64,000 nt of DNA from Sulfuricella sp. (lineage in GTDB: Bacteria; Pseudomonadota; Gammaproteobacteria; Burkholderiales; Sulfuricellaceae). The stretch spans positions 1 to 64,000 of the forward strand of contig JBAZID010000001.1 in NCBI GenBank assembly GCA_041651995.1, read 5' to 3'. Position numbers and translations under genes: made by a program. The notes beneath the pieces were generated by a model. That model saw only the letters and a program-made list of their open reading frames with translations. It made no database searches and was not told the origin of the DNA. Shown here piece by piece: positions 23,639 to 32,174 of this stretch (position 1 is its first letter; each line of letters begins with the position of its first letter).

Positions 23639-25745
23639 GTTCGGCTCCGGCCGGCAGGGTAAAACAGAATTCGGCGCCCAGGCTCATATTTGCATCCGCC
23701 CATATCTGGCCGCCGTGATTTTCGACAATGCTGCGGCAGATCACCAGCCCCAGGCCCAGCCCATCCTTTTTCGTGGTCTGGAAAGGGCTGAACAGGTTCG
23801 CCATTTCATTCAACAGGATGCCCTTGCCGGTATCGCTCACCGCAATCAGCACATAACCCGCTTCACTCAGGCGCGTGGATACGCGCAGTTGGCGTATCGG
23901 CCAGGCGCTCATCGCTTCGATGGCATTCCGGTAAAGGTTGAGCAATACCTGTTCGATTTCAACCCTGCATGCCATCACCCTGGGCAGGGGCAACAGTGTC
24001 ATGTGCAGGGATATGCCAAGGCGCCTGACTTCATCCTCCACCAGGGTCATGACATCCCTGGCCACCAGGTTGATATCGACCAGGGCGCGTTCGTGCCCCT
24101 GCTTGCGCACCAGGTCCTTGAGGTGGCTGACGATTCTTCCTGCCCGTTCGGCCTGCACGGAGGCCAGCGTCAAGGTATCCCGCAGCTTCTCCCGGCCCCA
24201 CAGCTCTTCATCCATGCGGCGCAGACAGACATCCAGGTAATTGTTGCATGCGGTCAACGGCTGACTCAGTTCGTGCGCCAGACTGGAAGCCATTTCACCG
24301 GCAACGTTGAGGCGCCCGGCATGCTCGATTTTTGCACGCATCTCCTCCAGCTGCTTGTGCTCGGTGAGATCGCGGATGATGCCTTGCATATAGCGAACAC
24401 CTTGCACCTCGATGACGCGCGCACTGATTTCCACCGGGAAGATGCTGCCATCCTTGCGCTGATAGCGCCCCTCCACGCGCAATTCCCCATCACGCTTCAG
24501 CATTTCGAGTTTGCCCGGAATGGTTGGCTTGTCGAGCGGATCGTGCAACGCCAGGACATGTTTTTGCAGCATTTCTTCCCGCCCATAGCCAAGGACCTTC
24601 TGGGCTCTTTCATTCGCCTCGATAATTTGCCCCGCCTCGTCGAGGACAATAATCATGTCGTTGGCGTGGCGGGTCAGATACTCGAAATGCTTGAGCAGCA
24701 ATTCGCGCTCCAGCGCCGCATCATGTTCCGCCTTGAGCTGTTTTTGCCGTGCATGAACACCCTGCAGCCAGGCAAAGAAAAACAGGCCTCCGAGCACGGC
24801 AAAGGCAAGCCCCAGGCTCGCGGCCCACTGCTTGAGCTGATGGATGGGGGCAAAAATCTCGTCCTTGTCCACTTTGGAAACCATGAACCAGGAAGTGCCG
24901 GGCACACTGCGCATCGCCGCAACCACGGGAACGCCGCGGTAATCGAGGCCACTCTTCGTGCTGACCTCCCCATGGATCGCCATCACGGTCGGCAGGCTTG
25001 CCGCCGACAGCGGGATACGCAGGGATAACGCCGCCCCTTTGCGATGGCGCAATTCGTTGATGAACACCACCTCGCCGCCTTCCTTCCGGGTCAGCAGCGT
25101 TTCGGCGCTAGGGCTTGGGCTGGGCCAGGCCTGGACCAGCGGATAGAGGAAATCGTACGGGTCGATTTGCAGCAATATGGCGCCCGCCAGCTGGCCATTT
25201 TTTATCTTTGCATCCAGCAGCGGGGCCACCAGGGAAAGGCTGACAACCTGGCTTCCGGGGCCGCTGCCGTGAATATCCGAAAATAGCGGCTGCCGGCCCT
25301 TCATCGCCTCCAGCGCCAGCCTTGTGTCAGCATCATCCAGCACACCGGCCTTGCCGGTCGTGATTCTGACCTTGCCCTGCCGGTCAAGGAGCGAGGCTGT
25401 CGCATAGCCATGAGTCAGCTGCAGACCGGCCAGCACCCGCAACAATTTCTGCTCCTGCAGGCCGGAAGGCGCTTGCTGCCACTGTTCGAACTCGGTCGCC
25501 AGCAACGCACCGTTTGAAAAAGCCTCGGCCCGCCTGATGTGCCCGCGCCGCCAGGTGACAATCTGCTCGACCTTCAAGTCGGCAATCGCCCCGAGATTAT
25601 GGAGTTTTTCCACTTCGATCAGGTTTTCGATCTTGTGAAACCCCTGAAACCCGGCCAGCGCAATGAAACAGGCGAACAACACATACGCCAGCAGCGGGAT
25701 ATAGGGGGTGAGATTTCTCCGGGTTGCGAATGCAAACACGCTCAT
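23631..25745 (-). CDS. Membrane PAS sensor histidine kinase (FixL/DctB-like)
   Basis: This 704-residue kinase starts at 25745 after AAGAGGCCCGCAG. It has a membrane segment near residues 15-37, a large periplasmic double-Cache-like sensor region (about 40-300), a second membrane segment (about 305-325), a cytoplasmic PAS domain with PAC (LDEAGQIIEANERAQKVLG, then GVRYMQGIIRDLTEH), HisKA with His491 in SSLAHELSQPLTACN, and HATPase with EQVLLNLYRNAIEAM, VSDTGKGI and LGLVICRSIVENHGG. The domain set resembles DctB/FixL-type sensors that respond to small extracellular ligands. The gene is upstream of and overlaps the FixJ-like regulator. Confidence 0.94.
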   Translation of the reverse strand: MSVFAFATRRNLTPYIPLLAYVLFACFIALAGFQGFHKIENLIEVEKLHNLGAIADLKVEQIVTWRRGHIRRAEAFSNGALLATEFEQWQQAPSGLQEQKLLRVLAGLQLTHGYATASLLDRQGKVRITTGKAGVLDDADTRLALEAMKGRQPLFSDIHGSGPGSQVVSLSLVAPLLDAKIKNGQLAGAILLQIDPYDFLYPLVQAWPSPSPSAETLLTRKEGGEVVFINELRHRKGAALSLRIPLSAASLPTVMAIHGEVSTKSGLDYRGVPVVAAMRSVPGTSWFMVSKVDKDEIFAPIHQLKQWAASLGLAFAVLGGLFFFAWLQGVHARQKQLKAEHDAALERELLLKHFEYLTRHANDMIIVLDEAGQIIEANERAQKVLGYGREEMLQKHVLALHDPLDKPTIPGKLEMLKRDGELRVEGRYQRKDGSIFPVEISARVIEVQGVRYMQGIIRDLTEHKQLEEMRAKIEHAGRLNVAGEMASSLAHELSQPLTACNNYLDVCLRRMDEELWGREKLRDTLTLASVQAERAGRIVSHLKDLVRKQGHERALVDINLVARDVMTLVEDEVRRLGISLHMTLLPLPRVMACRVEIEQVLLNLYRNAIEAMSAWPIRQLRVSTRLSEAGYVLIAVSDTGKGILLNEMANLFSPFQTTKKDGLGLGLVICRSIVENHGGQIWADANMSLGAEFCFTLPAGAEHE

Positions 25746-25930
25746 CTGCGGGCCTCTTGGCAACAAAGCAGCCGGGTCAGGTGGAGGGAAACGCAGCCTG
25801 ATACTACATGATTTTCAGTCCGGGAATAAATAGAAGCATCATGCAGAAGCGGGTTACCTGCCCATGGCATGACCAGCCAGAAATTCTATTATTGGCTTGA
25901 TGAATGACACATCGACCAAGGAGAGCAGGC

Positions 25931-26230
25931 ATGAACAAGGAGAGTTTTGATGGAGACGGCTTTCTGACCGACCCATGGAGCTGGAACGAGGATCTTGCGC
26001 GGCGCATCGCCGCGGAAGACGGGGTGGGCGAACTGCGCGAGGATCATTGGGCCATCATCCGCTTCCTGCGCAAGAATTACCTCGATGGCGGCCTGCCGGC
26101 GGTCAGTCATGTCTGCCATGTCCACCATTTCGAGCACCGCTGTCTTCCCGAGCTGTTCCAGAGCGTGAAGGCAGCCTGGCGCATTGCCGGCCTGCCCAAT
26201 CCCGGCGAGGAAGCCAGGGCATACATGTAG
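25931..26230 (+). CDS. DsrC/TusE-like protein lacking both C-terminal catalytic Cys
   Basis: The 99-residue protein has the DsrC/TusE fold pattern: FDGDGFLTDPWSWNEDLARR, LREDHWAIIRFLRKNYLD and the C-terminal AAWRIAGLPNPGE. In DsrC the C-terminus ends in GLPKPTGCV with a second Cys ten residues earlier; here the penultimate Cys is missing because the tail is replaced by GEEARAYM, and the other Cys position is Trp. Two Cys lie internally in the CHVHHFEHRC segment. It thus cannot carry a trisulfide in the usual way and may be a regulatory DsrC-like (RspA-type) protein. The ATG at 25931 has AGGAGAGCAGGC upstream. It stands alone, away from dsr or tus genes. Confidence 0.85.
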   Translation: MNKESFDGDGFLTDPWSWNEDLARRIAAEDGVGELREDHWAIIRFLRKNYLDGGLPAVSHVCHVHHFEHRCLPELFQSVKAAWRIAGLPNPGEEARAYM

Positions 26231-26270
26231 CCCTGCCTGCCGCCTGCGGCAGGCCCCCGCAAAAAAGCGT

Positions 26271-26708
26271 TCAGTAACGTTCGTAGTTGCGCTGGAACTC
26301 GATTTTCCAGGGTTTGGCCGCGCCGGGCTCAGCCACGTTGAGGGTAAACCGCAGGAAATCCGGCGTCGCGAAGCTGAAATCCCCGATATAGTAGATGGCC
26401 TCGCCCTCTTTGATGTTCCTCATCTTGATCTGCCGCTGCTGCTCGATCATGTTGACGGTATGCGCCGTGACATCCGCACTGACCGGCCGGGGAATATTCC
26501 TTTCGTCCATCCTGCTCACCGCGACCGTGAGCAGCAAACGATTTTTGCTGCGCTGGATGCCATAAGCCCTTGCCACCTGGGGGGCAAGAGTGTCCGTGGT
26601 CACCACGTTGTAGTTGACGTCCACATCGCCAAACTTCTGAATCTCGGCATGAGCGGGAAACGACAGCACTATCAGGCAGAACAGAAACTTGTTGGTCAGC
26701 GTTTTCAT
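26271..26708 (-). CDS. DUF4426 family periplasmic protein
   Basis: This 145-residue protein has a signal peptide (MKTLTNKFLFCLIVLSFPAHA) and the DUF4426 pattern: FGDVDVNYNVVTTDTLAPQVARAYGI, RSKNRLLLTVAVSRM, EGEAIYYIGDF and DFLRFTLNV. It is predicted to be periplasmic and beta-rich. Function is unknown. It ends 40 bp from the convergent DsrC-like gene. Its upstream region is shared with the divergent gene at 26973. Confidence 0.88.
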   Translation of the reverse strand: MKTLTNKFLFCLIVLSFPAHAEIQKFGDVDVNYNVVTTDTLAPQVARAYGIQRSKNRLLLTVAVSRMDERNIPRPVSADVTAHTVNMIEQQRQIKMRNIKEGEAIYYIGDFSFATPDFLRFTLNVAEPGAAKPWKIEFQRNYERY

Positions 26709-26972
26709 GATGCACCTCCTGCTAAATTAAGCGTTTCACTTCCGCTTCTCCCCCAGCATACGAATTATGGCAATGCCATGTCATGTGCTCAATAATGGGA
26801 ATTACTGATTACCGGCGCGATATAACCTGATTATTCTGCTTCATGCAGAACCCCCCCCTTCAGGATAAATGCCGCAACATGGCGAAATACAGTGTTTCAC
26901 GCAGTGCCTTGCGGCGCTTGCCCGCCTACACTTTTCTCTCGCACTACCCAAATCGTGGACAGGAGACAGATC

Positions 26973-27323
26973 ATGCGCTTTCATTTTCTATGCTGCGGCG
27001 TGACATTGGCACTGTCAGCCGCGTTGCCCTTGACCTGTGTTGCGGCAGACGCCCCCTACGCCAGAATCATTTCCCCGCAGGACGGCGCAAAACTGGACGC
27101 CATGTCCCAGAACCGCATCGATTACGAAGTTGCCCCCGGCCCGGGCGGGGACCACATTCACCTTTACGTCGACAACAAGGAAGCCGCCATCCTGCGCAAG
27201 CTTTCCGGCAGCCACGCGCTTGAATCCCTGCCGCCGGGAGCACACGGGCTGTGCATCAAGGTGGTGAACAAGGCCCACGTGCCGATCGGGGTGGAGCACT
27301 GCGTCAAGGTGAGCGTGCAATAG
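26973..27323 (+). CDS. Small periplasmic protein with immunoglobulin-like fold pattern
   Basis: The 116-residue product starts at 26973 after GACAGGAGACAGATC. A Sec signal peptide ends near VAADA (about 22-26). The mature part (ARIISPQDGAKLD, GPGGDHIHLYVDNKEAAILR, LPPGAHGLCIKVVNK) resembles small beta-sandwich domains in which a His pair (GDHIHLY) is central, as in secreted proteins annotated as DUF4399-like or YtkA-like. Two Cys near the C-terminus (LCIKV and EHCVKV) could form a disulfide. The function is unknown. It is followed on the same strand by a repeat element and a membrane protein gene. Confidence 0.75.
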   Translation: MRFHFLCCGVTLALSAALPLTCVAADAPYARIISPQDGAKLDAMSQNRIDYEVAPGPGGDHIHLYVDNKEAAILRKLSGSHALESLPPGAHGLCIKVVNKAHVPIGVEHCVKVSVQ

Positions 27324-27327
27324 CCCT

Positions 27328-27460
27328 CCTGGAAAATACGGTTGGCCACAGAGGGCACAGAGAAAAACCAGACAGTTCAGGTGAGCTTACGAAATGCGGA
27401 AAACCCGGCGTTCTCTGTGCTCTCTGTGTCCTCTGTGGCTTGAACTAAGGCTTTCAGGAT
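27328..27460. repeat. CACGGAG-family element, diverged copy
   Basis: A 133-bp element has arms of the variant type: GGCCACAGAGGGCACAGAG on the left and CTCTGTGTCCTCTGTGG on the right, bounded by TCCTGGAAA and TTTCAGGA. The core differs from the other copies. The right edge, AGGATAAAAAC, also provides the apparent ribosome binding site for the gene at 27467. Confidence 0.75.
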
Positions 27461-27466
27461 AAAAAC

Positions 27467-27877
27467 ATGGACCTCCAGAATCTGGGATATGCCCTGACCC
27501 AGGTGGTGCACAACTTCGGCGCCACTGCCGTCACAGGGGGCGCGCTGGCGGCCCTGTGGCTGGCGCCGCACCCGGAGCGCGAGCGCGCCATGGCGTGGCT
27601 GGCGCTGACGGGGTGGGCCGCCCAGATGGCGAGCGGCGCGGCATTCGGGGCGATCAGCTTTTACTATTACGGGCAGTTTCCGGACCTCAGCGCAGTGGCG
27701 CTGGCCGCCCTGGCGATCAAGGTGGCCTGCGCCGCTTCCGGCTTCGTCCTGGCCGCCCTTTATCTGCTGCAGGCGGCAAACCGGCCCGAATCCTGGCACC
27801 GCGGCGTCTGGCTGATACTGGCCGGCCTTGCCGCCACAGCATTGACAGCAGCCGCCTTCCTGCGCTGGTTTTCCTGA
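27467..27877 (+). CDS. Four-helix membrane protein of unknown function
   Basis: This 136-residue protein has four predicted membrane segments (about 13-32, 43-65, 75-98 and 112-132), with a conserved-looking VVHNFGATAVTGG near the N-terminus and a His that could bind haem or metal. The layout resembles small CopD- or DUF2269-like membrane proteins, but I cannot assign it. It lies 8 bp upstream of the WrbA gene and is probably in the same transcript with WrbA and catalase, which hints at a redox-stress link (inference). Confidence 0.72.
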   Translation: MDLQNLGYALTQVVHNFGATAVTGGALAALWLAPHPERERAMAWLALTGWAAQMASGAAFGAISFYYYGQFPDLSAVALAALAIKVACAASGFVLAALYLLQAANRPESWHRGVWLILAGLAATALTAAAFLRWFS

Positions 27878-27885
27878 GGAGTTGC

Positions 27886-28518
27886 ATGATGAAAATTCAA
27901 GTGGTTTTTTACAGCATGTACGGACACATTCATCTCATGGCGGAAGCGGTTGCAGCCGGAGCAAGCACGGTTGATGGCGCCGAGGTCAGCCTGTGGCGCG
28001 TGCCGGAACTGGTGCCGGAGGACAAGCTCAAGGCCAGCGGCGCCGGGGCGGCGCAATCCGCCTTTTCCCGTGTGCCGCTGATTGCTCCGGCGCAACTGGC
28101 GGAAGCGGATGCCATCCTCTTCGGCACGCCGACCCGCTTCGGCAACATGGCCGCGCAGATGCGCAATTTCCTCGACCAGACCGGCAAGCTGTGGATGGAC
28201 GGCAGCCTGATCGGCAAGGTGGGCAGCGTGTTCACCAGCACGGCAACCCAGCATGGCGGCCAGGAGAGCACCATTCTCGGCTTCCACACCACGCTGCTGC
28301 ACCACGGCATGGTGATCGCCGGGCTGCCCTACAGCGAGCAACGGCAAATGACCATGAGCGAAATCAGCGGCGGTTCCCCCTACGGCGCCAGCACCATCGC
28401 CGGCCCCGACGGCAGCCGCAAGCCCAGCGAGAACGAGCTGGCCATGGCCCGTTTCCAGGGTCACCACGTGGCGCAGATTGCCGCCGCGCTGGCGCGGGGA
28501 CGGAGCAGCAAAGCCTGA
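27886..28518 (+). CDS. wrbA: NAD(P)H:quinone oxidoreductase, WrbA type
   Basis: This 210-residue flavodoxin-like protein has the FMN phosphate loop VVFYSMYGHIHLMAEAV, the FGTPTRFGNMAAQMRNFLDQT motif and FTSTATQHGGQESTI, all diagnostic of WrbA. It transfers two electrons from NAD(P)H to quinones, avoiding semiquinone radicals. The start is ATG at 27886 or 27889 after GAGGAGTTGC. The catalase gene follows 31 bp downstream, so a joint oxidative-stress role is likely. Confidence 0.95.
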   Translation: MMKIQVVFYSMYGHIHLMAEAVAAGASTVDGAEVSLWRVPELVPEDKLKASGAGAAQSAFSRVPLIAPAQLAEADAILFGTPTRFGNMAAQMRNFLDQTGKLWMDGSLIGKVGSVFTSTATQHGGQESTILGFHTTLLHHGMVIAGLPYSEQRQMTMSEISGGSPYGASTIAGPDGSRKPSENELAMARFQGHHVAQIAAALARGRSSKA

Positions 28519-28549
28519 GCGCCGTCCATCAACAGGAGTGGAGAACGAA

Positions 28550-30007
28550 ATGAGCCAATGCCCCTACATGACCACCGCCGCCGGCACGCCGGTGGCCGAC
28601 AACCAGAATTCCCAGACGGCCGGCCCGCGCGGGCCGGTGCTGATGCAGGATTACCAGCTGATGGAAAAAATGGCGCACTTCAACCGCGAGCGCGTGCCGG
28701 AGCGGGTGGTGCATGCCAAGGGCGCGGGCGCCTATGGCAACTTCACGGTGACCGGCGACATCTCGAAATACACCCGGGCGAAGCTGTTTTCCCGGGTGGG
28801 CAACACCTGCGAGATGTTCGCGCGCTTCTCCACCGTGGCCGGGGAAATGGGCTCTGCCGACACGGCGCGCGACCCGCGCGGCTTCGCGCTCAAGTTCTAC
28901 ACCGAGGAAGGCAACTGGGATCTGGTGGGCAACAATACCCCGGTGTTCTTCGTGCGCGATCCGCTCAAGTTTTCCGATTTCATCCACTCGCAGAAACGCG
29001 ACCCCGCCACCGGCCTGCGCGACAACACCATGCAGTGGGATTTCTGGAGCCTCTCGCCGGAATCGCTGCACCAGGTCACGATCCTGTTTTCCGACCGCGG
29101 CATCCCCGCCTCCTACCGCCACATGAACGGTTATTCCAGCCACACCTTCAGCCTGTGGAACAACCACGGCGAGCGCTACTGGGTGAAATGGCACTTCAAG
29201 ACCCTGCAGGGCATCCAGACCCTGAACAATGAAGAGGCCGCCAGAATCGCCGGAGAGGACCTGGACTACCACCGGCGCGACCTGCACGCCGCCATCGAGC
29301 GTGGCGAGTTCCCGCGCTGGAAGGTGCAGATACAGATCATGCCGGAGAGGGATGCCGAGAACTATGCCATCCACCCCTTCGACCTCACCAAGGTCTGGCC
29401 GCACAGCGACTACCCGGTTATCGACGTGGGCGTCATGGAGCTGAACCGCAACCCGCAGAACTACTTCGCGGAAGTGGAACAGGCCGCCTTCGAGCCGGGC
29501 AACATGCCGCCCGGCATGGGCGCTTCGCCGGACAAGATGTTGCAGGCGCGGCTGCTGTCCTACCCCGACGCGCACCGCTACCGCATCGGCGTCAACTATG
29601 CCGCGCTCGACGTCAACAAGCCGCGCTGCCCGGTGCATACCTACCACCGCGACGGCCAGACCCGCTTCGACGGCAATTCCGGCGGCGCGGTCAACTACCA
29701 GCCCAACAGCTTCGACGGGCCGCTGGACGATGCGCGCATGCTGGAGCCGCCGCTGAAGATCAGCGGCGACGCCAGCCGCTACAGCCACCGCAACGGCAAC
29801 GAGGACTACATCCAGGCAGGCAAGCTGTACCACCTCATGAGCGCGGATCAGAAGGCGCAGCTCATCGCCAACCTGGTGGGCGCGCTGAAAACGGTGCCGC
29901 GCAAGATCCAGGTGCGCCAGGCCATGCACTTCCACCGGGCCGACCCGGATTACGGCAGCCGCGTGGCGCAGGGACTGGGGATCAGGATCGAGGAGATCGA
30001 CGGCTAG
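28550..30007 (+). CDS. katA: Monofunctional haem catalase
   Basis: This 485-residue protein is a small-subunit (clade 3-type) catalase. The catalytic His55 is in VPERVVHAKGAGAYGNF, the distal Asn at 128 in VGNNTPVFFVRD, and the proximal haem-binding Tyr in RLLSYPDAHRYRIG (about 338). NADPH-binding-type residues in the DPRGFALKFYTEEGNWD region are also present. The start at 28550 has AGGAGTGGAGAACGAA upstream. There is no signal peptide, so it acts in the cytoplasm, decomposing hydrogen peroxide. It is preceded by wrbA in the same orientation and followed by a palindromic repeat element that may end transcription. Confidence 0.97.
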   Translation: MSQCPYMTTAAGTPVADNQNSQTAGPRGPVLMQDYQLMEKMAHFNRERVPERVVHAKGAGAYGNFTVTGDISKYTRAKLFSRVGNTCEMFARFSTVAGEMGSADTARDPRGFALKFYTEEGNWDLVGNNTPVFFVRDPLKFSDFIHSQKRDPATGLRDNTMQWDFWSLSPESLHQVTILFSDRGIPASYRHMNGYSSHTFSLWNNHGERYWVKWHFKTLQGIQTLNNEEAARIAGEDLDYHRRDLHAAIERGEFPRWKVQIQIMPERDAENYAIHPFDLTKVWPHSDYPVIDVGVMELNRNPQNYFAEVEQAAFEPGNMPPGMGASPDKMLQARLLSYPDAHRYRIGVNYAALDVNKPRCPVHTYHRDGQTRFDGNSGGAVNYQPNSFDGPLDDARMLEPPLKISGDASRYSHRNGNEDYIQAGKLYHLMSADQKAQLIANLVGALKTVPRKIQVRQAMHFHRADPDYGSRVAQGLGIRIEEIDG

Positions 30008-30017
30008 GGGAGGCTAC

Positions 30018-30212
30018 GTCATTGCGAGCGCAGCGAAGCAATCTGCTTTTTGTCGTTGAACCCAGATAATCCATTTGGGCGTAGATAACGAGTACAGCCC
30101 GACATGTCGGGTTAAAACCCGACCTACAACTCATTGATTTTCCGATACCCAAACGGCTAATAAACTATCTGGGTTGAATAGAACAAGATTGCTTCGCTGC
30201 GCTCGCAATGAC
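30018..30212. repeat. ATTGCGAGCG-family element with nested palindromes
   Basis: Perfect 27-bp inverted arms (30018-30044 and 30186-30212, core GCGAGCGCAGCGAAGCAATC) enclose a second inverted repeat (AACCCAGATA at 30059 and TATCTGGGTT at 30166), which in turn encloses a CCCGACATGTCGGG palindrome and a CCCGACCTACA segment of another repeat family (30095-30130). The element lies between convergent catalase and oxidoreductase genes and could act as a bidirectional transcription stop. Relatives with the same arms are at 55676-55760 and 59576-59654. Confidence 0.88.
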
Positions 30213-30217
30213 AAGGC

Positions 30218-31414
30218 TCAGCGGATCATCCCGCGCAGGCTTTCAGGCGTCATTTGCGCGCCCTTCCTGATCAGCTCCCGCGCCGCATCGACCCGGCCCC
30301 ACAGGTTGCACATCATGATTCCCCGCACGCGCCCATCACGCAGGTAGTAGATGACCCCGGTCTGGTTTTCCTTCTGCCAGTCGGCGAAGGTTTCCAGGCT
30401 GGTGTCCACTTCGCCGGTGGCCTCGTAGCCCAGTTCGAACAGGTCGGAGAAGAAATACGGCTGGTAGGTATAGGCCTCGTGCGCGCCCGCCATGTTCCAG
30501 CCAGCCCAGCGCCCCTGCACCAGGGCGTTGTCCCAGTGCTCGATGCGCATGCGTTTTCCCAGCGCCCGGTAGGGGAAAAAGGCGTTGTCGCCAGCCGCGT
30601 AGATGTCCGGATGGGACGATTCGAGAAACTCGTTCACCACGATGCCGTTGCCCACTTCCAGACCGGCTGCCTGGGCAAGCTCGATGCGCGGGTCCACGCC
30701 GATGCCGACGATCACCAGGTCGGATTCCAGGCTTCTGCCGCTGACGGTTTCCGTACGGAACATGTTGCCGTGTTTGCTGATCGAGGCCGGCGTATCCGAA
30801 GGAATCACCCGGATGCCGCGCTCCTGGAAATGGCGCTGCACCGCCTTGCCCAGGGAATCGGGAAAGACGCGGCGGCACAGCGTGGCCGAGGGGAAGATCA
30901 TGGTGACTTCGAGGTTGATATTCAGCGCGGCAGCGAGTTCCGAGCCGATAAATCCGCCGCCGACGATCAGCACCGACTTGTTGACCTGGGCCTCGCCATG
31001 CATGCGCAGATAATCGTCCAGGGTACGAAAATGATAGATGCCCTCGTGCTCGCCGCCGGGAATGGCGATGCGCCGCGGCCGGGTGCCGGTGGCCAGGAGC
31101 AGCTTGCCGAAGCGGTAGCTGCCGCCATCCACGGCAGTGATGGACTTGTCATGCGGATCCAGTTTTTCCACCCTGCCCCCCAGCGCCAGGGTGACGCCAT
31201 GGTCCTGGTAAAAGCGCTGCGGGTGAATGAAGATGTCATCCACCTTGCCCTTGCCGAACCACAGCTTCTTGGAGAGCGGCGGACGGTCATAGGGCAGATG
31301 CGCTTCCTCGCCGATCAGCAGGATGCTTCCCCGGCTGTCGTGCTCGCGTATCCCCTGGATGGCAGAGGCACCCGCCAGCCCGCCGCCCACGATGACATAA
31401 TCGAATTTACTCAT
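30218..31414 (-). CDS. FAD/NAD(P)-dependent oxidoreductase (AIF/ferredoxin reductase-like)
   Basis: This 398-residue flavoprotein has the FAD Rossmann motif VIVGGGLAGASAIQ, the loop LPYDRPPLSKKLW, an NAD(P)H-binding motif VLIVGGGFIGSELAAAL, and the distal FAD motif HPDIYAAGDNAFFPY. The order and lengths match AIF- or rubredoxin/ferredoxin-reductase-like proteins. The C-terminal dimerisation domain includes FADWQKENQTGVIYYLRDG. The likely role is electron transfer from NAD(P)H to an iron-sulfur or haem partner, none of which is encoded next to it. Its start has a weak ribosome binding site (GGTGAGAC) 5 bp upstream. Confidence 0.9.
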   Translation of the reverse strand: MSKFDYVIVGGGLAGASAIQGIREHDSRGSILLIGEEAHLPYDRPPLSKKLWFGKGKVDDIFIHPQRFYQDHGVTLALGGRVEKLDPHDKSITAVDGGSYRFGKLLLATGTRPRRIAIPGGEHEGIYHFRTLDDYLRMHGEAQVNKSVLIVGGGFIGSELAAALNINLEVTMIFPSATLCRRVFPDSLGKAVQRHFQERGIRVIPSDTPASISKHGNMFRTETVSGRSLESDLVIVGIGVDPRIELAQAAGLEVGNGIVVNEFLESSHPDIYAAGDNAFFPYRALGKRMRIEHWDNALVQGRWAGWNMAGAHEAYTYQPYFFSDLFELGYEATGEVDTSLETFADWQKENQTGVIYYLRDGRVRGIMMCNLWGRVDAARELIRKGAQMTPESLRGMIR

Positions 31415-31593
31415 GTCTCACCTGTTGCCGTTCAATAGGGTGATGTTTGCCTATTTGCGTGCGAAACGACATACAGTATTCGGCTGCATATCGATGGGGG
31501 CAATCCGGTAGAAACAGCGCGCATCAGGCTGGCATATTTGCGTAATTGCTTGCCACAACAGCCTTTGCGGAGATGAAGCGCAGGCAGTGCAGT

Positions 31594-31638
31594 TTGTGCA
31601 TACAAAACATTGACTCATCACTTATTTGTGCATACACT
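31594..31638 (+). promoter_or_regulatory. BrnTA promoter with direct-repeat operator
   Basis: A near-consensus promoter precedes the toxin gene: -35 TTGACT at 31610-31615, a 17-bp spacer and -10 TACACT at 31633-31638. Two exact direct repeats TTGTGCATACA lie at 31594-31604 and 31626-31636, 32 bp apart (about three helical turns), the second overlapping the -10. They are likely binding sites for the BrnA antitoxin, the known autorepressor of this family. Confidence 0.75.
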
Positions 31639-31645
31639 TTAACCC

Positions 31646-31924
31646 ATGGACATCGACTTTGATCCGATCAAGAACGAGAGGAATATCAGATCGCGCCAGC
31701 TCTCGTTCGAACGAGTGGCGGAAATCGATTTCAATACTGCGCTGGTTTTCCCCGATACCCGCAAGGAATATGGCGAAACCCGTTACATCGCGCTGTGCTA
31801 CCTGGACCGTCGGCTGCATGTGCTGTGCTTCACCGAGACCAAGACGGGCATTCGGGTGATCAGCTTCCGCAAGGCAAATGAGAGAGAGGCAAACAGACAT
31901 GGCAAGCCGCAAACCCTTGATTAA
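31646..31924 (+). CDS. brnT: BrnT-family ribonuclease toxin
   Basis: The 92-residue protein has the BrnT signature: MDIDFDPIKNERNIRSR, then FERVAEIDFNTALVF, ETRYIALCYLDRRLHVLCF and RVISFRKANERE. BrnT folds like RelE toxins and cleaves RNA. The ATG lies only 8 bp after the -10 box, with no ribosome binding site, so the transcript may be leaderless. The antitoxin gene overlaps its 3' end by 26 bp, in the toxin-first order typical of brnTA. It functions as a stress or addiction module on the chromosome. Confidence 0.94.
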   Translation: MDIDFDPIKNERNIRSRQLSFERVAEIDFNTALVFPDTRKEYGETRYIALCYLDRRLHVLCFTETKTGIRVISFRKANEREANRHGKPQTLD

Positions 31925-32174
31925 CGCGGACGGCGAAGTCCGCGAACTAACCGCAGAAGAGATGACGAAATTCAAGCCAGCCGCTGAGGTATTGCCGCTG
32001 TCGCTTAGAAAGAAACTGGCTGTGCGTGGGCCGCAGAAAACGCCGACCAAAGAGCGCATCACCATCCGGCTGTCCCGGGAAGTAGTAGAGCAATTTCGCG
32101 AAAGTGGCGCGGGCTGGCAAACCCGAGTGGACGCTGCCCTGCGCGAGTGGCTCAAGAACCATTCTCCGGCGTGA
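31899..32174 (+). CDS. brnA: BrnA-family antitoxin
   Basis: The 91-residue antitoxin starts at 31899 (AGAGAGGCAAACAGAC upstream), inside the end of brnT. Its C-terminal half, KERITIRLSREVVEQFRESGAGW followed by TRVDAALREWL, is the BrnA ribbon-helix-helix DNA-binding domain; the N-terminal part should wrap around the toxin. It neutralises BrnT and represses the operon, plausibly via the paired TTGTGCATACA sites upstream. The 20-residue linker between the halves is typical in length. Confidence 0.93.
   Translation: MASRKPLINADGEVRELTAEEMTKFKPAAEVLPLSLRKKLAVRGPQKTPTKERITIRLSREVVEQFRESGAGWQTRVDAALREWLKNHSPA

Noticed and set aside
26235..26254. Intrinsic terminator after the DsrC-like gene
   Set aside because: The stem GCCTGCCG/CGGCAGGC is good but is followed by C and A runs on the plus strand, and on the minus strand the T run comes before the hairpin.
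28529..29935. 468-residue open frame antisense to catalase
   Set aside because: Catalase is unmistakable on the plus strand, and the antisense product shows only Val/Ala/Arg-rich low-complexity sequence.
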